This document shows positions 1 through 8,212 of a stretch of 64,000 bases of DNA, piece by piece (positions within the stretch are counted from its first letter, which is position 1; every line of letters begins with the position of its first letter). The notes under the pieces were generated by a model. The model had not been told where the DNA came from, did not search any database, and saw only the letters and a list, made by a program, of their open reading frames with translations. The translations under genes were made by a program, and so were the position numbers. Where the stretch lies: the NCBI GenBank assembly GCA_046351595.1, contig JAXLYE010000003.1, positions 248,001 through 312,000 on the forward strand. The letters are read 5' to 3'. The stretch comes from JAXLYE01 sp046351595 (GTDB lineage Bacteria; Myxococcota_A; Polyangia; Palsa-1104; JAEUJZ01).

Positions 1-402
1 CGGCACGCTGGCCCCCGGGGAGCCAGCCGCGCGGTGATCCATGCACGGTGCAGGCCACCCGATCCGCGCTCGCTCCCCGGGTTCGAAATGCAGAGGGATC
101 GGGCTCTGCTCGCGGGCTGTCTGTCCGGACTCCTTTGCAACCACCGTTCCGCTGCTGCCTCTGCGCGCGCAGCGGCCGCGCAGCGCTCACACGGGTCGCC
201 GCGTGCGCCCGGATGCGCAGCCCGCGGCTCGCCCAGCCGGGCGCACACGACGCGCAGCTGGGCGCACAGCTCGATCGGAACGGAGCCGTGGCGTCCTCCC
301 GCAGCGCGGCGCGCACGCACGTGCATGCTTCTTGCTGCCCAGGCCGCAGTCTCCCCGCGGGCCCGCAACCACGCGACCGGCCCCGGGAGCGGAGGGAGCT
401 TC
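1..402. other. Left-edge non-coding stretch, nothing recognised
   Basis: The first 402 bases hold no gene I can support. Open frames run through it on both strands, but their translations are Arg/Ala/Pro-rich with no domain and look like products of high GC. The frame of the gene at 403 is open upstream to about base 34, but that extension has no ribosome binding site or plausible protein character. A gene continuing from the left of the window cannot be excluded. Confidence 0.5.
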
Positions 403-954
403 ATGAGTGGGAACCCGGCCGCACCGCGGCAGAACGCCTCCAACCTCGCCAGCGCGCTCGATCAGATCGATCAGCAGGGCGCTGGGACCGCGCTGAGCGG
501 CGCGCCCGCGACCGCGTATCGCTCGGACTATGTGATAAAGCCCGTCGCCGGGCCGGCCGTGCCCGCGACGCTCGGCGGCTTCTTGCGCTCACCGCCCGGG
601 CGGCTCGCGGCGCTCGCGGCGGCGGCGGCCTTTGCGCTCGGCGGCGCGGCCGGGCTGCTGGCGCTGGCGCCGCTGGTCTCGGCGCGCGCCGGCCTGCGCA
701 GCGGCGGCGTGATCGTCGCGACCCAGCGCGAGGTCCTGCCCGCCCCGAGCTGCCTGCTCGACCGCTCCCAGACCGTCCGCAGCGAGGTCCGCGACCAGCT
801 GCTGCTCGACGCCGCCAAGGCGGTCGAGGCGGGCAACCCGGAGCAGGCGCTCGCGCACCTGCGGCGCTACACCAACGAGGCCTGCGACCGCGCGACCCTC
901 GATGCGGTCGGCCTGCTCGAGCAGAAGACCCGCGCCGCCAAGAAGGAGCGATGA
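403..954 (+). CDS. Predicted single-pass membrane protein, unknown function
   Basis: A 183-residue protein not recognised as a named family. The first ~60 residues are polar. A long Ala/Leu-rich segment at about residues 68-93 looks like one transmembrane helix. The C-terminal half (about 115-180) is helical and charged and resembles a single degenerate TPR-like repeat. The start at 403 is chosen because GGAGGG lies 6 bases upstream, although the frame is open further upstream. The next gene starts 3 bases after its stop, so the two are probably co-transcribed. It precedes the Tad-type pilus locus and may belong to it, but that rests on position only. Confidence 0.7.
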   Translation: MSGNPAAPRQNASNLASALDQIDQQGAGTALSGAPATAYRSDYVIKPVAGPAVPATLGGFLRSPPGRLAALAAAAAFALGGAAGLLALAPLVSARAGLRSGGVIVATQREVLPAPSCLLDRSQTVRSEVRDQLLLDAAKAVEAGNPEQALAHLRRYTNEACDRATLDAVGLLEQKTRAAKKER

Positions 955-957
955 GGC

Positions 958-1710
958 ATGCGATCCCGATCTACATGCACTTTGATATTCCCTGTGGTTG
1001 CGTCGCTGCTCGGTGGTAGCCTGCTCGGCGGCTGCCGCGGCGCCGCGCCCGGCGTCAACACCTACCAGCTGACCGTCCGCTGCCGCACCCCCGACGGGCG
1101 CCCGGTGCCCCTGGTCGGCGTCTCGAGCGCGCGCGCGCCGGTCAGCAGCGTCACCGACTCCAACGGCGTCGCCACCCTGCTCGTCGACGGGCGCGAGGGC
1201 GAGGAGGTGCCGCTGCGCATCGACCGGCTGCCGCCCGACCACAGCCTCGCGACCCCGGGCCCCGAGCGCCGCATCGTGCTCAAGAACGTCGGCAAGGTCT
1301 CGGCCGAGGGCATCCAGATCGTGCACGACGTGCCGATGCGCCGCACCAAGGAGACGTACGTGGTGCTGGTCGCGGCCGAGCACGTCGCGGACCTGCCGAT
1401 CACCGCCAACGGCGTCGAGAAGGCGACCCTCAACTCGCGCGGCGCCGCCGCGTTCCGCCTCGAGGGCCGCCCCGGCGACGAGCTCAAGGTCGCGATCGTG
1501 ACCGCGGGCGAGCCGCGCGCGAGCGAGCCGGATCCGAGCAAGGTGTTCGTGCTGCCCGAGGGCGGCGGCGTGCTCGGCTTCCGCTCGGCGGTGTCGCTGC
1601 TCGCCGAGGCCGCGGTGCCCGAGGTGCGCAAGCGCAAGAAGGTCAAGGTGAAGAACGAGCCGAAGCAGATCCCCTTCGGCGACACCGTGTCCGCGCGCGG
1701 CCGCAGGTAG
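958..1710 (+). CDS. Predicted lipoprotein with Ig/carboxypeptidase-regulatory-like fold
   Basis: A 250-residue protein with a lipoprotein signal: basic start, hydrophobic stretch and lipobox LLGGC at about residues 22-26, so it should be lipidated and membrane-anchored. The mature part alternates beta-prone segments such as RTPDGRPVPLVGV and VTDSNGVATLLVDG, typical of carboxypeptidase-regulatory/Ig-like domains. A second similar block follows at about residues 145-180. The C-terminus is Lys/Arg-rich. It sits 3 bases after the preceding membrane-protein gene and ends just before a strong terminator hairpin. Lipidation is well supported; the fold is inferred from pattern only and the function is unknown. 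Confidence 0.7.
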   Translation: MRSRSTCTLIFPVVASLLGGSLLGGCRGAAPGVNTYQLTVRCRTPDGRPVPLVGVSSARAPVSSVTDSNGVATLLVDGREGEEVPLRIDRLPPDHSLATPGPERRIVLKNVGKVSAEGIQIVHDVPMRRTKETYVVLVAAEHVADLPITANGVEKATLNSRGAAAFRLEGRPGDELKVAIVTAGEPRASEPDPSKVFVLPEGGGVLGFRSAVSLLAEAAVPEVRKRKKVKVKNEPKQIPFGDTVSARGRR

Positions 1711-1730
1711 CGCCGCGCCCCGCCGCCAAG

Positions 1731-1760
1731 CGGCCTCTCCCCATCGGGGCGAGGCCGTTT
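1731..1760 (+). terminator. Rho-independent terminator
   Basis: CGGCCTC (1731-1737) pairs with GAGGCCG (1751-1757), and an inner CCCC/GGGG stem closes a three-base loop. TTT and a T-rich stretch follow. It ends the 403-1710 transcription unit and abuts the stop codon of the converging FHA gene. Confidence 0.8.
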
Positions 1761-2768
1761 CTATTCCTGCGCCTGCTGCAGCTGCTCCTCGACGCGCTTG
1801 GCCGTGAGCTCCAGGCCCTGGCAGAAGCGGTGGCGATCCTCGCGGCAGACGGTCAGCAGGGTGCGCAGCGACTCCAGCTGCGGCGCGAGCTGGCCCTCGC
1901 CGGCGACGCGCTGGTAGCGGAACCACTGGTCCGAGAGCTCGGTGCGCAGGAGCTCGCGGCTGCGGTCCGCGCGCTGCGCCAGATCCGGGATCTTGCCGAC
2001 GTCCTTGCCGAGCGCCAGGCGCGCCAGGTGGAGCTGCTTGGCCGACTTGTACAGCGTCAGCAGATCGCGCGTCCCGGACTCCGCCAGCTTGACGCCGACC
2101 TGGTACAGATCGCGCGCGCGCTTCAGGCACGCCTCGGGGCCCTGGCAGTCGATGGGCTGCACCGACTCCAGAAGGTCCGGCGGCGGCTCCTGCTGCTGCG
2201 CCGCCTGCGCCGGCCCCGGCGCCTCGGGCTTGAGCAGGTCGTAGCCGAGGAAGCCGACGACCAGGAGCACGCCCGCGGGCAGCACGATCTTGCGCCAGCG
2301 CGGCACCACCTCGGGCGGCGGCGGGGTCGACGCCGCGGTCGCGGCCGCGCTCGGGACCTCGGTCTGCGCGCGCCAGCGCGGGGCGAAGCGATCGACGCCG
2401 CCCGCCTGCAAAAGATCCACGGGTCCGCCCGGATCCTCGTCGAGCAGGCCGCGCTGCGCCTTGGGCAGCTCGACCTCGGCGCAGAGCTCGAACTTGTACG
2501 GCCCGAGCTCGAAGCGCTCGCCCGAGTACAGCTCGAGCTTCATCGCCGGCCGCCCGTTCTTGACGGCCTGGTAGCGGCTCTGCGGGTTCATCTCACAGAG
2601 CACGTGGTCGCCCTTGCGCAAGAGCGTCAGCTGGTGGCGCGAGATCGCCGGATCCGAGATCAAGACGTCCGCGCTGGGATCGCGCCCGACCTTGGTCGGC
2701 CCGTCGCCGAGCACGACCCTGCGGGTGCCTTCGCTGCTGATGATGAGGAGGGTGAAGGTGGTGTTCAT
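1761..2768 (-). CDS. FHA-domain protein with one membrane helix
   Basis: A 335-residue protein. Residues ~1-100 form a forkhead-associated domain, with the pattern TKVGRDPSADVLISDPAISRHQ that carries the conserved GR, S and H positions of phosphothreonine-binding FHA domains. A Pro-rich linker follows, then a hydrophobic helix at about residues 160-182 (IVLPAGVLLVVGFLGYDLL), then a helical C-terminal domain with a CxxxxxC pair. FHA domains read Thr-phosphorylated partners, and a membrane Ser/Thr kinase lies at 11065 in the same neighbourhood. It is downstream of, and on the same strand as, the TadE-like gene, with a 40-base gap. Its role in pilus control is inferred. No clear ribosome binding site is visible before the ATG. 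Confidence 0.85.
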   Translation of the reverse strand: MNTTFTLLIISSEGTRRVVLGDGPTKVGRDPSADVLISDPAISRHQLTLLRKGDHVLCEMNPQSRYQAVKNGRPAMKLELYSGERFELGPYKFELCAEVELPKAQRGLLDEDPGGPVDLLQAGGVDRFAPRWRAQTEVPSAAATAASTPPPPEVVPRWRKIVLPAGVLLVVGFLGYDLLKPEAPGPAQAAQQQEPPPDLLESVQPIDCQGPEACLKRARDLYQVGVKLAESGTRDLLTLYKSAKQLHLARLALGKDVGKIPDLAQRADRSRELLRTELSDQWFRYQRVAGEGQLAPQLESLRTLLTVCREDRHRFCQGLELTAKRVEEQLQQAQE

Positions 2769-2808
2769 CGCGGTGCCGCCGCCGTCGTCTGCATGTAGGT
2801 GGTTCGCC

Positions 2809-3471
2809 TCACTGGACGGTCTGCAGCATCGCCTGTGCCGACGCGGTGATGGTCAGCCCGCCGCCGCTGAGCGGAGACAGCGGCAGCTCCGGTCCGTACT
2901 GATACGAGACGCGGGCCGTGACCGCGCCGTTGTGCGAGCAGCCGCCCGAGAGCTGCACCGAGATCTGCTTCTCGGCGCGCGCCACCAGCGTGTGCAGCGA
3001 GCCCGCCGAGGCCGGGTTGCCGACGCCGCGCTTGCTCACCACCGATGCCAGGCAGGCGGCGGCGGCGTGGCGCGCCTCGTTGGTGGCGCTGCGGCAGCCG
3101 CCCTCGGGATTGGGCATGTACACCGCGGCCGAGCGCGCGGCACAGAACGCCGCGTACTCCACCGCCAGGCGCGCGCCCTTGCGCAGCCCGAGGTCGAGCG
3201 TGAAGAAGATCAGCATGAGCGCGAACGGCAGCGTGACCAGGTAGGTCGCGGGCGCGACCTCGCCGCGCTCCTCGCGCAAAAAGGCGCACGCCCCGAAACC
3301 CATGCGCAAGCCGGTGCGCGCCAGCGAGCGGCGGCGCGCGCCGGCTGACACGTCGGCCGACACGCGGCCTGACGTGTCACCGGGCGTGCTGACCGACAGG
3401 GTGCCGGACGTGCGGCCCGACAGGCTGCCTGGCGTGTTGGCTGACGTGTTGGCTGACGTGTTGGCTGACAT
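2809..3471 (-). CDS. TadE-like pilus assembly protein
   Basis: A 220-residue protein. About residues 70-100 carry the TadE/TadG-type segment: charged residues, Gly, then one hydrophobic helix (PATYLVTLPFALMLIFF). A periplasmic C-terminal domain with three cysteines follows. TadE-like pseudopilins act with Flp pilins in type IVc pilus assembly. The usual acidic residue five places after the processing Gly is replaced by Ala. The start at 3471 is supported by GAGGGG about 10 bases upstream. It gives a Ser/Thr-rich N-terminal leader made of SANT-type repeats. A shorter start at 3303 lacks a binding site but would give a more typical TadE. It diverges from the Flp genes at 3624. Confidence 0.65.
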   Translation of the reverse strand: MSANTSANTSANTPGSLSGRTSGTLSVSTPGDTSGRVSADVSAGARRRSLARTGLRMGFGACAFLREERGEVAPATYLVTLPFALMLIFFTLDLGLRKGARLAVEYAAFCAARSAAVYMPNPEGGCRSATNEARHAAAACLASVVSKRGVGNPASAGSLHTLVARAEKQISVQLSGGCSHNGAVTARVSYQYGPELPLSPLSGGGLTITASAQAMLQTVQ

Positions 3472-3475
3472 GTTG
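3345..3475 (-). repeat. Degenerate tandem repeat, ~12-15 bp units
   Basis: The plus strand shows near-exact copies of GTGTTGGCTGAC at 3434-3470. More degraded units of the type TGACxxGTxxG extend to about 3345. In the minus-strand gene they encode Ser-Ala-Asn-Thr-like repeats. It looks like slippage-driven expansion at the 5' end of the TadE-like gene. Confidence 0.6.
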
Positions 3476-3623
3476 GCGGGACCCCTCGCTCTGTGGTTCC
3501 TGGCGTTCGTACAAGTTCCGGACCAGCACCAGCGGCCGCGCGGCTGCGCGCCGCCTACAAGCCGCTCCGGCAGCCGCTCCGGTAGCCGCAGCCGCGGCAC
3601 AGCGCTTGCTGCCTGCTTGGCGC

Positions 3624-3836
3624 ATGGCTCACCCGATGTCTGCGCGGGCCTTGGCTGCGACCGGGACCGCGCTGCGGGAGTTCGCCCTGGATGAGCAGGG
3701 GGCGCTCCCGATCTCGACCGGCTATGTGATGTTGACGCTCGCGGTGTCCATCCCGCTCGGCCTGGCGCTGCAGTCCATCTACGGCGCGCTGTGCCAGGCC
3801 GGCTGGAGCGCGAGCTTCATCCTGGGGCTCTTCTGA
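3624..3836 (+). CDS. Small Flp pilin-like protein
   Basis: A 70-residue protein with a polar N-terminus, then DEQGALPISTGY followed by a single hydrophobic helix, which is the layout of Flp/Fap-type class IVb prepilins. A prepilin peptidase (TadV type) would cut after the Gly of EQG. Position +5 is Ser instead of the Glu typical of major pilins, so this may be a minor pilin. ATG at 3624 is used; ATG at 3636 is equally possible and neither has a strong ribosome binding site. Its stop overlaps the start of the next pilin (TGATG). Confidence 0.6.
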   Translation: MAHPMSARALAATGTALREFALDEQGALPISTGYVMLTLAVSIPLGLALQSIYGALCQAGWSASFILGLF

Positions 3837-4012
3837 TGAAGATCCGATCGAACGTCGTGCGGTTCCTCGCCGAGGACTCCGGCTTTGCCGCGGCCGAGAG
3901 CGCGCTGCTCGCGCTCCTGCTCATCGGCATCTGCCTCGTGGTCGGAAAGACGCTGCAGAGCGCCGCGGTGAACGCGGCCAAGAGCCTGAACGAAGAGCTG
4001 GCCGGCAGCTGA
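3836..4012 (+). CDS. Flp/Fap-type pilin subunit
   Basis: A 58-residue protein matching Flp-family prepilins in size and layout. A short basic leader ends in EDSG, followed by FAAAES with Glu at position +5 and a hydrophobic helix (ALLALLLIGICLVVG), and the C-terminus is helical. Flp pilins polymerise into tight-adherence pili after cleavage by the TadV peptidase. The start overlaps the stop of the preceding pilin-like gene, indicating translational coupling. It lies about 115 bases ahead of the TadA ATPase gene. Confidence 0.75.
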   Translation: MKIRSNVVRFLAEDSGFAAAESALLALLLIGICLVVGKTLQSAAVNAAKSLNEELAGS

Positions 4013-4128
4013 CCGGCCGCATCGCTTCCCTCATCGAGCCCGGCTCGGTGAGCCTCCCCCGTCGCGCGCTCGCGGCGTGGGGCCGTCACCGGACGAAGCC
4101 CGGTGCCCTGTGTATTAGGAGGGAGTCC

Positions 4129-5592
4129 GTGTCACAGCCCGGCCGCACCAGCGCCCCGCCGCCCCCGCCTTCGCCTCCGTCCGCGCCCGCACCGGCCGCG
4201 GCGCCGCCTCCGACCACGAGCCCGGCCCCGGCCGTCGCCGCGGGCTTGTCGCCGGCTACGGCGCTGGCTACGGCGCCGGCCACGACCATCGAACAGGAGC
4301 TGCGCCGCCGCCTGCACCCGCAGATCCTGGCGCTGCGCGAGGCCATGCACCGCCGCTTCCTCGAGATCATCGACCTGCCGGCGGTCCGCCCCGAGGACAT
4401 CGAGGACGCGCGCTTCCGCCGCCACGTCGAGTCCCTGGTCGACGAGCTGCTCGCCACCTTCGCCGAGCGGCTGCCGTCGTTCACCACGCGCGCCGAGGTG
4501 AAGAAGGACTTCCTCTCGGAGGCGCTCGGCCTGGGCGCGCTCGAGGACCTGATCGCGGACGACAGCATCTCCGAGATCATGGTCATCGATCGCCAGACCG
4601 TATACGTCGAGCGCCGCGGTCGCATCGAGCAGGTGCCGGTGGGCTTCGGCTCGGACGGCGCGCTGCGCGCCATCATCGAGCGCATCATCATGCCGCTCGG
4701 CCGCCGCGTCGACGAGAGCCAGCCGCTGGTCGATGCGCGCCTCAAGGACGGCTCGCGCGTCAATGTGATCATCCCGCCGCTGGCGCTGCGCGGCGCCGCG
4801 GTCACCATCCGCAAGTTCTCAAAGAGCCCCCTGTCGCTGGATCGGCTCGTCGACTTCGGCGCGCTCGATGCGCGCATGCGGCGCTTCCTGATCCGCTGCG
4901 TCCAGGCGCGCAAGAACATCATCGTCTCGGGCGGCACCGGCTCGGGCAAGACGACACTTCTCAACGCGCTGTCGCAGTTCATCGACACCGAGGAGCGCAT
5001 CATCACGATCGAGGACTCGGCCGAGCTGAAGCTGGTGCAGCCGCACGTGGTGCGCCTGGAGACGCGCCCCGCCAACTTCGAGGGCCAGGGCGCCTTTACC
5101 ATCCGCGACCTGGTCAAGAACGCGCTGCGCATGCGCCCCGACCGCATCGTCGTCGGCGAGTGCCGCGGCGGCGAGGCGCTGGACATGCTGCAGGCGATGA
5201 ACACCGGCCACGACGGCTCGCTGACCACGCTACACGCCAACAACCCCGAGGAGGCGATCAGCCGCCTGGAGACCCTGTGCCTGATGGCCGACGTCGAGCT
5301 GCCGAGCAAGGCGATCCGCGCGCAGATCGCCAACGCCGTGCACGTCATCGTCCAGCAGACCCGATTCGCCGACGGCTCGCGCCGCGTCACCGACATCGCC
5401 GAGGTCACCGGCATCGACGAGCACGGCGAGATCAGCCTGAACCCGCTGTTCGTCTTCCAGCGCAGCGCCGCGGCGGTCGGCGCGGATCGCCACGCGCGCA
5501 TCACCGGCCGATTCCGCGCGACCGGCTATGTGCCGACGTTCATCGGCGAGTTCTACGCGCTCGGCCTCATCGCCAAGGGGGAGGCATTCTAG
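4129..5592 (+). CDS. tadA: Tad pilus assembly ATPase TadA/CpaF
   Basis: A 487-residue secretion ATPase of the type II/IV (GspE/VirB11-like) family. After a Pro/Ala-rich N-terminus of ~60 residues comes the CpaF N-terminal domain, then Walker A GGTGSGKTTLL near residue 270 and the box RPDRIVVGECRGGEAL near 336-350. The conserved TGHDGSLTTLHAN follows it. It should power assembly of the Flp pilus at the inner membrane with TadB and TadC. The GTG start at 4129 is chosen because AGGAGGGAG lies directly upstream; an in-frame ATG at 4048 would add 27 residues. The next gene overlaps its stop by one base (TAGTG). Confidence 0.93.
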   Translation: MSQPGRTSAPPPPPSPPSAPAPAAAPPPTTSPAPAVAAGLSPATALATAPATTIEQELRRRLHPQILALREAMHRRFLEIIDLPAVRPEDIEDARFRRHVESLVDELLATFAERLPSFTTRAEVKKDFLSEALGLGALEDLIADDSISEIMVIDRQTVYVERRGRIEQVPVGFGSDGALRAIIERIIMPLGRRVDESQPLVDARLKDGSRVNVIIPPLALRGAAVTIRKFSKSPLSLDRLVDFGALDARMRRFLIRCVQARKNIIVSGGTGSGKTTLLNALSQFIDTEERIITIEDSAELKLVQPHVVRLETRPANFEGQGAFTIRDLVKNALRMRPDRIVVGECRGGEALDMLQAMNTGHDGSLTTLHANNPEEAISRLETLCLMADVELPSKAIRAQIANAVHVIVQQTRFADGSRRVTDIAEVTGIDEHGEISLNPLFVFQRSAAAVGADRHARITGRFRATGYVPTFIGEFYALGLIAKGEAF

Positions 5593-6458
5593 TGATCACG
5601 CAGCTGCTCGTCGCGCTTGTCCCCGGGGCGCTGGCGCTCTGTGCGCTGCTGCTCGCGCTCGATGCGTGGCTGCGGCAGTCCGGCTCCCTGCCCCACCGCG
5701 CCTACGCCTCCTACCGCGCCTGGTTCCTGGAGCGCGCGGAGTACCTGATCGATCGCACGCCGGTCGAAAAACACGCGCTGCGGCACGGCGCCACCGCGCT
5801 CGGAGCGGGTGCGCTCGCGGGTGTGGTCAGCGGCGATCTGGTGATCGCGGCAGCGGCCTTCGGGATCGGCCTGTGGGTGCCGTTCCTCCTTTACAACCAG
5901 CGGGTGCAGAAGCGGCGCGAGGAGCTGCAGCAGCAGATCGATCCGGCGCTGCAGTTCATCGCCAATACGCTGCAGATCACGCCCAACCTGGAGGACGCGC
6001 TGCAGCTGGTGGCCGAGCACTTCAAGCCGCCGATGTCGGAGGAGGCCGCGCGGGTCGTCGCCGCCTACCGCCTGGGCCAGGGCCTGGACGACGCGCTGCA
6101 GGGCATGGCCACGCGCTGCAACGATCCGTTCATGACCTCGATGGTCATCGCGCTGGTGGTCGGGCGCCGCACCGGCGGTAACATCGCCTCGACGCTGCGC
6201 CGCATCGCCTACGCCACGCGCGAGGCGGTGCGCGTCGAGCTTGAGCTCAATAGCAAGACGCGCGGCCAGCGCAACCAGTTCTACCTGGTCGTGCTCCTGT
6301 ACCCGCTCGGCCTGCTGGCGCTGCGCTCGGCGCTGCCCGAGGCGTGGATCCAGCTGACCACGACCTTCAACGGCAAGACCTGCCTGGCGATCACCGCCAC
6401 CGTCGTCGCGGTCGCGATCTACTGGGCGCAGCGCATCCTCAGCCCCGAGAACTTGTGA
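5592..6458 (+). CDS. tadB: Tad platform protein TadB (T2SS F domain)
   Basis: A 288-residue inner-membrane protein. An N-terminal hydrophobic helix, a pair of helices around residues 70-100, a cytoplasmic helical type II secretion F domain (about 120-230) and C-terminal hydrophobic helices give the TadB layout. It forms the platform for pilus assembly with TadC. The GTG start at 5592 overlaps the TadA stop as TAGTG, so the two are translationally coupled. Its own stop lies inside the left arm of an intrinsic terminator hairpin. Confidence 0.9.
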   Translation: MITQLLVALVPGALALCALLLALDAWLRQSGSLPHRAYASYRAWFLERAEYLIDRTPVEKHALRHGATALGAGALAGVVSGDLVIAAAAFGIGLWVPFLLYNQRVQKRREELQQQIDPALQFIANTLQITPNLEDALQLVAEHFKPPMSEEAARVVAAYRLGQGLDDALQGMATRCNDPFMTSMVIALVVGRRTGGNIASTLRRIAYATREAVRVELELNSKTRGQRNQFYLVVLLYPLGLLALRSALPEAWIQLTTTFNGKTCLAITATVVAVAIYWAQRILSPENL

Positions 6459-6481
6459 CTCACGCTTGAGTCGTTTTTTTT
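6457..6481 (+). terminator. Rho-independent terminator inside the tad operon
   Basis: GACTCA (6457-6462) and TGAGTC (6467-6472) form a perfect 6-bp stem with a 4-base loop, followed by G and eight T residues. It starts inside the TadB stop codon and lies 50 bases before tadC, so it should end or attenuate transcription between the two platform genes. Confidence 0.8.
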
Positions 6482-6483
6482 AA

Positions 6484-6525
6484 ATGAATCACCATGAGTC
6501 AGAGAAAAGAACTGACCAGGAATAG
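6484..6525 (+). CDS. Possible 13-codon leader peptide before tadC
   Basis: A short frame, ATG at 6484 to TAG at 6523, lies between the terminator T-run and tadC and ends 6 bases before the tadC start. The peptide would be MNHHESEKRTDQE. No separate ribosome binding site is clear, and a second TGAGTC-containing segment sits inside it. It could couple translation into tadC or be accidental. Confidence 0.2.
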   Translation: MNHHESEKRTDQE

Positions 6526-6531
6526 GATCCC

Positions 6532-7446
6532 ATGTCGCCGCTCCTCTCGCTCTTGATCTACGCGGCCGCGCTCGGGCTGATCGGCAGCGCGGTGGTGCTG
6601 TCGCTGGTCACGTTCCTTTCGGCGCGCATCTCGGACTTCGAGACCCGCGGCCGCCGCGCCGGCAACCGCGTGCGCGCGCTGCGCAACGACTTCCTTTTGC
6701 CGCTGTTCCTGCCGCTCATCCACTTCTTCACCGCGTACGCGCTGCTGTTCAAGCTCGAGACGCTGCGCGCGCGGCTGGAGATCTGGCTGCGCCAGGCCGA
6801 CGAGCCGGTGGGCCTGGTGCCGTCGGAGGTGCTGGGCCTGTGCCTGACCTGCGGGACCCTGCTCGGGATCGGCGCGGCGCTCTTGCTCACGCCGATCGCC
6901 GCGGTCCCGGCGGCGCTCATCGGGCTGTACGTGCCCTACTCGCAGATCAAGAGCGCGGCGTACCACCGCATCCGCACGGTCGCGCGCTCGGTGCCGACCA
7001 TGGCCGACCTGATCGTGCTCAGCATGGAGTCGGGAATGGACTTCATCGGCTCGGTGCGCCTGTTGGTCAGCAAGAGCCAGGTCGCCGACGGCAAGATGCC
7101 GATCCGCGACGAGCTCTTGATGGTCCTGAACCAGCTGCACATGGGGCGCACGCGGCGCGACGCGCTGACCCACTTCGCGCAGCGCGTACCGGCCGAGGCG
7201 GTGCAGAACTTCGTCACCTCCGTCGTCCACGCCGAGGAGAAGGGCATGTCGCTGCGCGACGTCTTGCGCATCCAGGCCGAGGTGCTGCGGCACAAGCGCG
7301 TGCAGGAGGCCGAGGCGTACATCAGCGCCGCCAACGTTCAGATGCTGGCGCCGATCATGCTGGTGGTGGGGGCGCTCCTGGTCGCGATGATCCTGCCGAT
7401 GGTCTCCGGAATGAGCAGCGCGCTGACGGCCGGAGGCGCGCCGTGA
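6532..7446 (+). CDS. tadC: Tad platform protein TadC (T2SS F domain)
   Basis: A 304-residue membrane protein with an N-terminal hydrophobic helix, two helices near residues 60-80 and 100-135, a cytoplasmic type II secretion F domain at about 160-280 with the FVTSVVHAEEKGMSL segment typical of TadC, and a C-terminal helix. It partners TadB in the pilus platform. It is separated from tadB by an intrinsic terminator. Its stop overlaps the GTG start of the next gene (GTGA). Confidence 0.9.
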   Translation: MSPLLSLLIYAAALGLIGSAVVLSLVTFLSARISDFETRGRRAGNRVRALRNDFLLPLFLPLIHFFTAYALLFKLETLRARLEIWLRQADEPVGLVPSEVLGLCLTCGTLLGIGAALLLTPIAAVPAALIGLYVPYSQIKSAAYHRIRTVARSVPTMADLIVLSMESGMDFIGSVRLLVSKSQVADGKMPIRDELLMVLNQLHMGRTRRDALTHFAQRVPAEAVQNFVTSVVHAEEKGMSLRDVLRIQAEVLRHKRVQEAEAYISAANVQMLAPIMLVVGALLVAMILPMVSGMSSALTAGGAP

Positions 7447-8156
7447 GGGCCCTGCGTACCCTGGGGATGGGCCTGAGCCTGGGCCTGGGTCTGCTCCTGC
7501 TCCTGCTCGCGGGCGGCTGCGCCAGCGTGCAGCGGACCGAGGTGGATCCGCCGCTGGAGCTGGCCAAGCAGCGGCTGCTCGACGCGCCGCACGACGTCCG
7601 AAACCACCTCGAGCTGGCGGGGCTGTACATGGCGCGGCACGACTACCTGCGCGCGCAGCAGTACATCTCGCTGGTCGAGACCGCGGCCGGCGCCTGGAGC
7701 GCGCTCGGCATCGATCCCGAGCGCGTCTTCCGGATGGGGATCCTCATCGCGGTGCGCTCGCAGCAGTATGCCGATGCGGTGCGGCGCAGCCGCCAGCGGC
7801 TCGAGGTCGGCGAGGAGCGCGGCGTACGCGAGCTGTTGGCGGCGCTGTTGGAGGCGCTGGGCGAGGAGCGCGAGGCCGAGGCGCAGCGCCGCCTGCTGGT
7901 GCTGCAGTACCCGGCGGAGCCGCGGCTCCTGGTCGACCTGGCGCGCTTCTACGAGCGCGGCGCCCGCCCGGATCGGACGCAGCGCGCGCGCGAGCTGTAC
8001 GAGCGCTACCTGCGCGTGAAGCCCGACGGACCCGAGGCGACCGCGGTGCGCATGGCGCTGCGGACCGCCGAGATCAGAGAACAGCTCCGCAGCGCGGAGC
8101 CTGGGGAGCCGCTCCGCAGCGCGGAGCCTCTGGAGCCGCCGCCCGGCGCGCCCTGA
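7443..8156 (+). CDS. TadD-like TPR lipoprotein
   Basis: A 237-residue lipoprotein with a Leu-rich signal and lipobox LAGGC at about residues 23-27. The mature part consists of TPR-like helical repeats (EPRLLVDLARFYERG, RARELYERYLRVKPDGPEA). TadD pilotins help outer-membrane assembly of the Tad secretin, and position after tadC fits that role. The GTG start overlaps the tadC stop. The C-terminus contains a 9-residue tandem duplication (EQLRSAEPG/EPLRSAEPL) encoded by a 27-bp DNA repeat. Confidence 0.75.
   Translation: MRALRTLGMGLSLGLGLLLLLLAGGCASVQRTEVDPPLELAKQRLLDAPHDVRNHLELAGLYMARHDYLRAQQYISLVETAAGAWSALGIDPERVFRMGILIAVRSQQYADAVRRSRQRLEVGEERGVRELLAALLEALGEEREAEAQRRLLVLQYPAEPRLLVDLARFYERGARPDRTQRARELYERYLRVKPDGPEATAVRMALRTAEIREQLRSAEPGEPLRSAEPLEPPPGAP
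8084..8129 (+). repeat. 19-bp direct repeat with self-complementary arms
   Basis: GCTCCGCAGCGCGGAGCCT occurs exactly at 8084-8102 and 8111-8129, a 27-bp period. Each copy can fold (GCTCCGC with GCGGAGC around AGC). It lies at the 3' end of the TadD-like gene, just before the second secretion ATPase. Confidence 0.85.
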
Positions 8157-8212
8157 ACCTTCACCCTGCGCTCCGTCCTTTTCGATTCCGCTCTTTCCAA
8201 GGAGTCTCTTCG

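Noticed and set aside
589..2130. Long minus-strand frame opposite the first genes
   Set aside because: Antisense to supported genes; translation is Arg/Ala/Leu-rich with no domain, an artefact of high GC.
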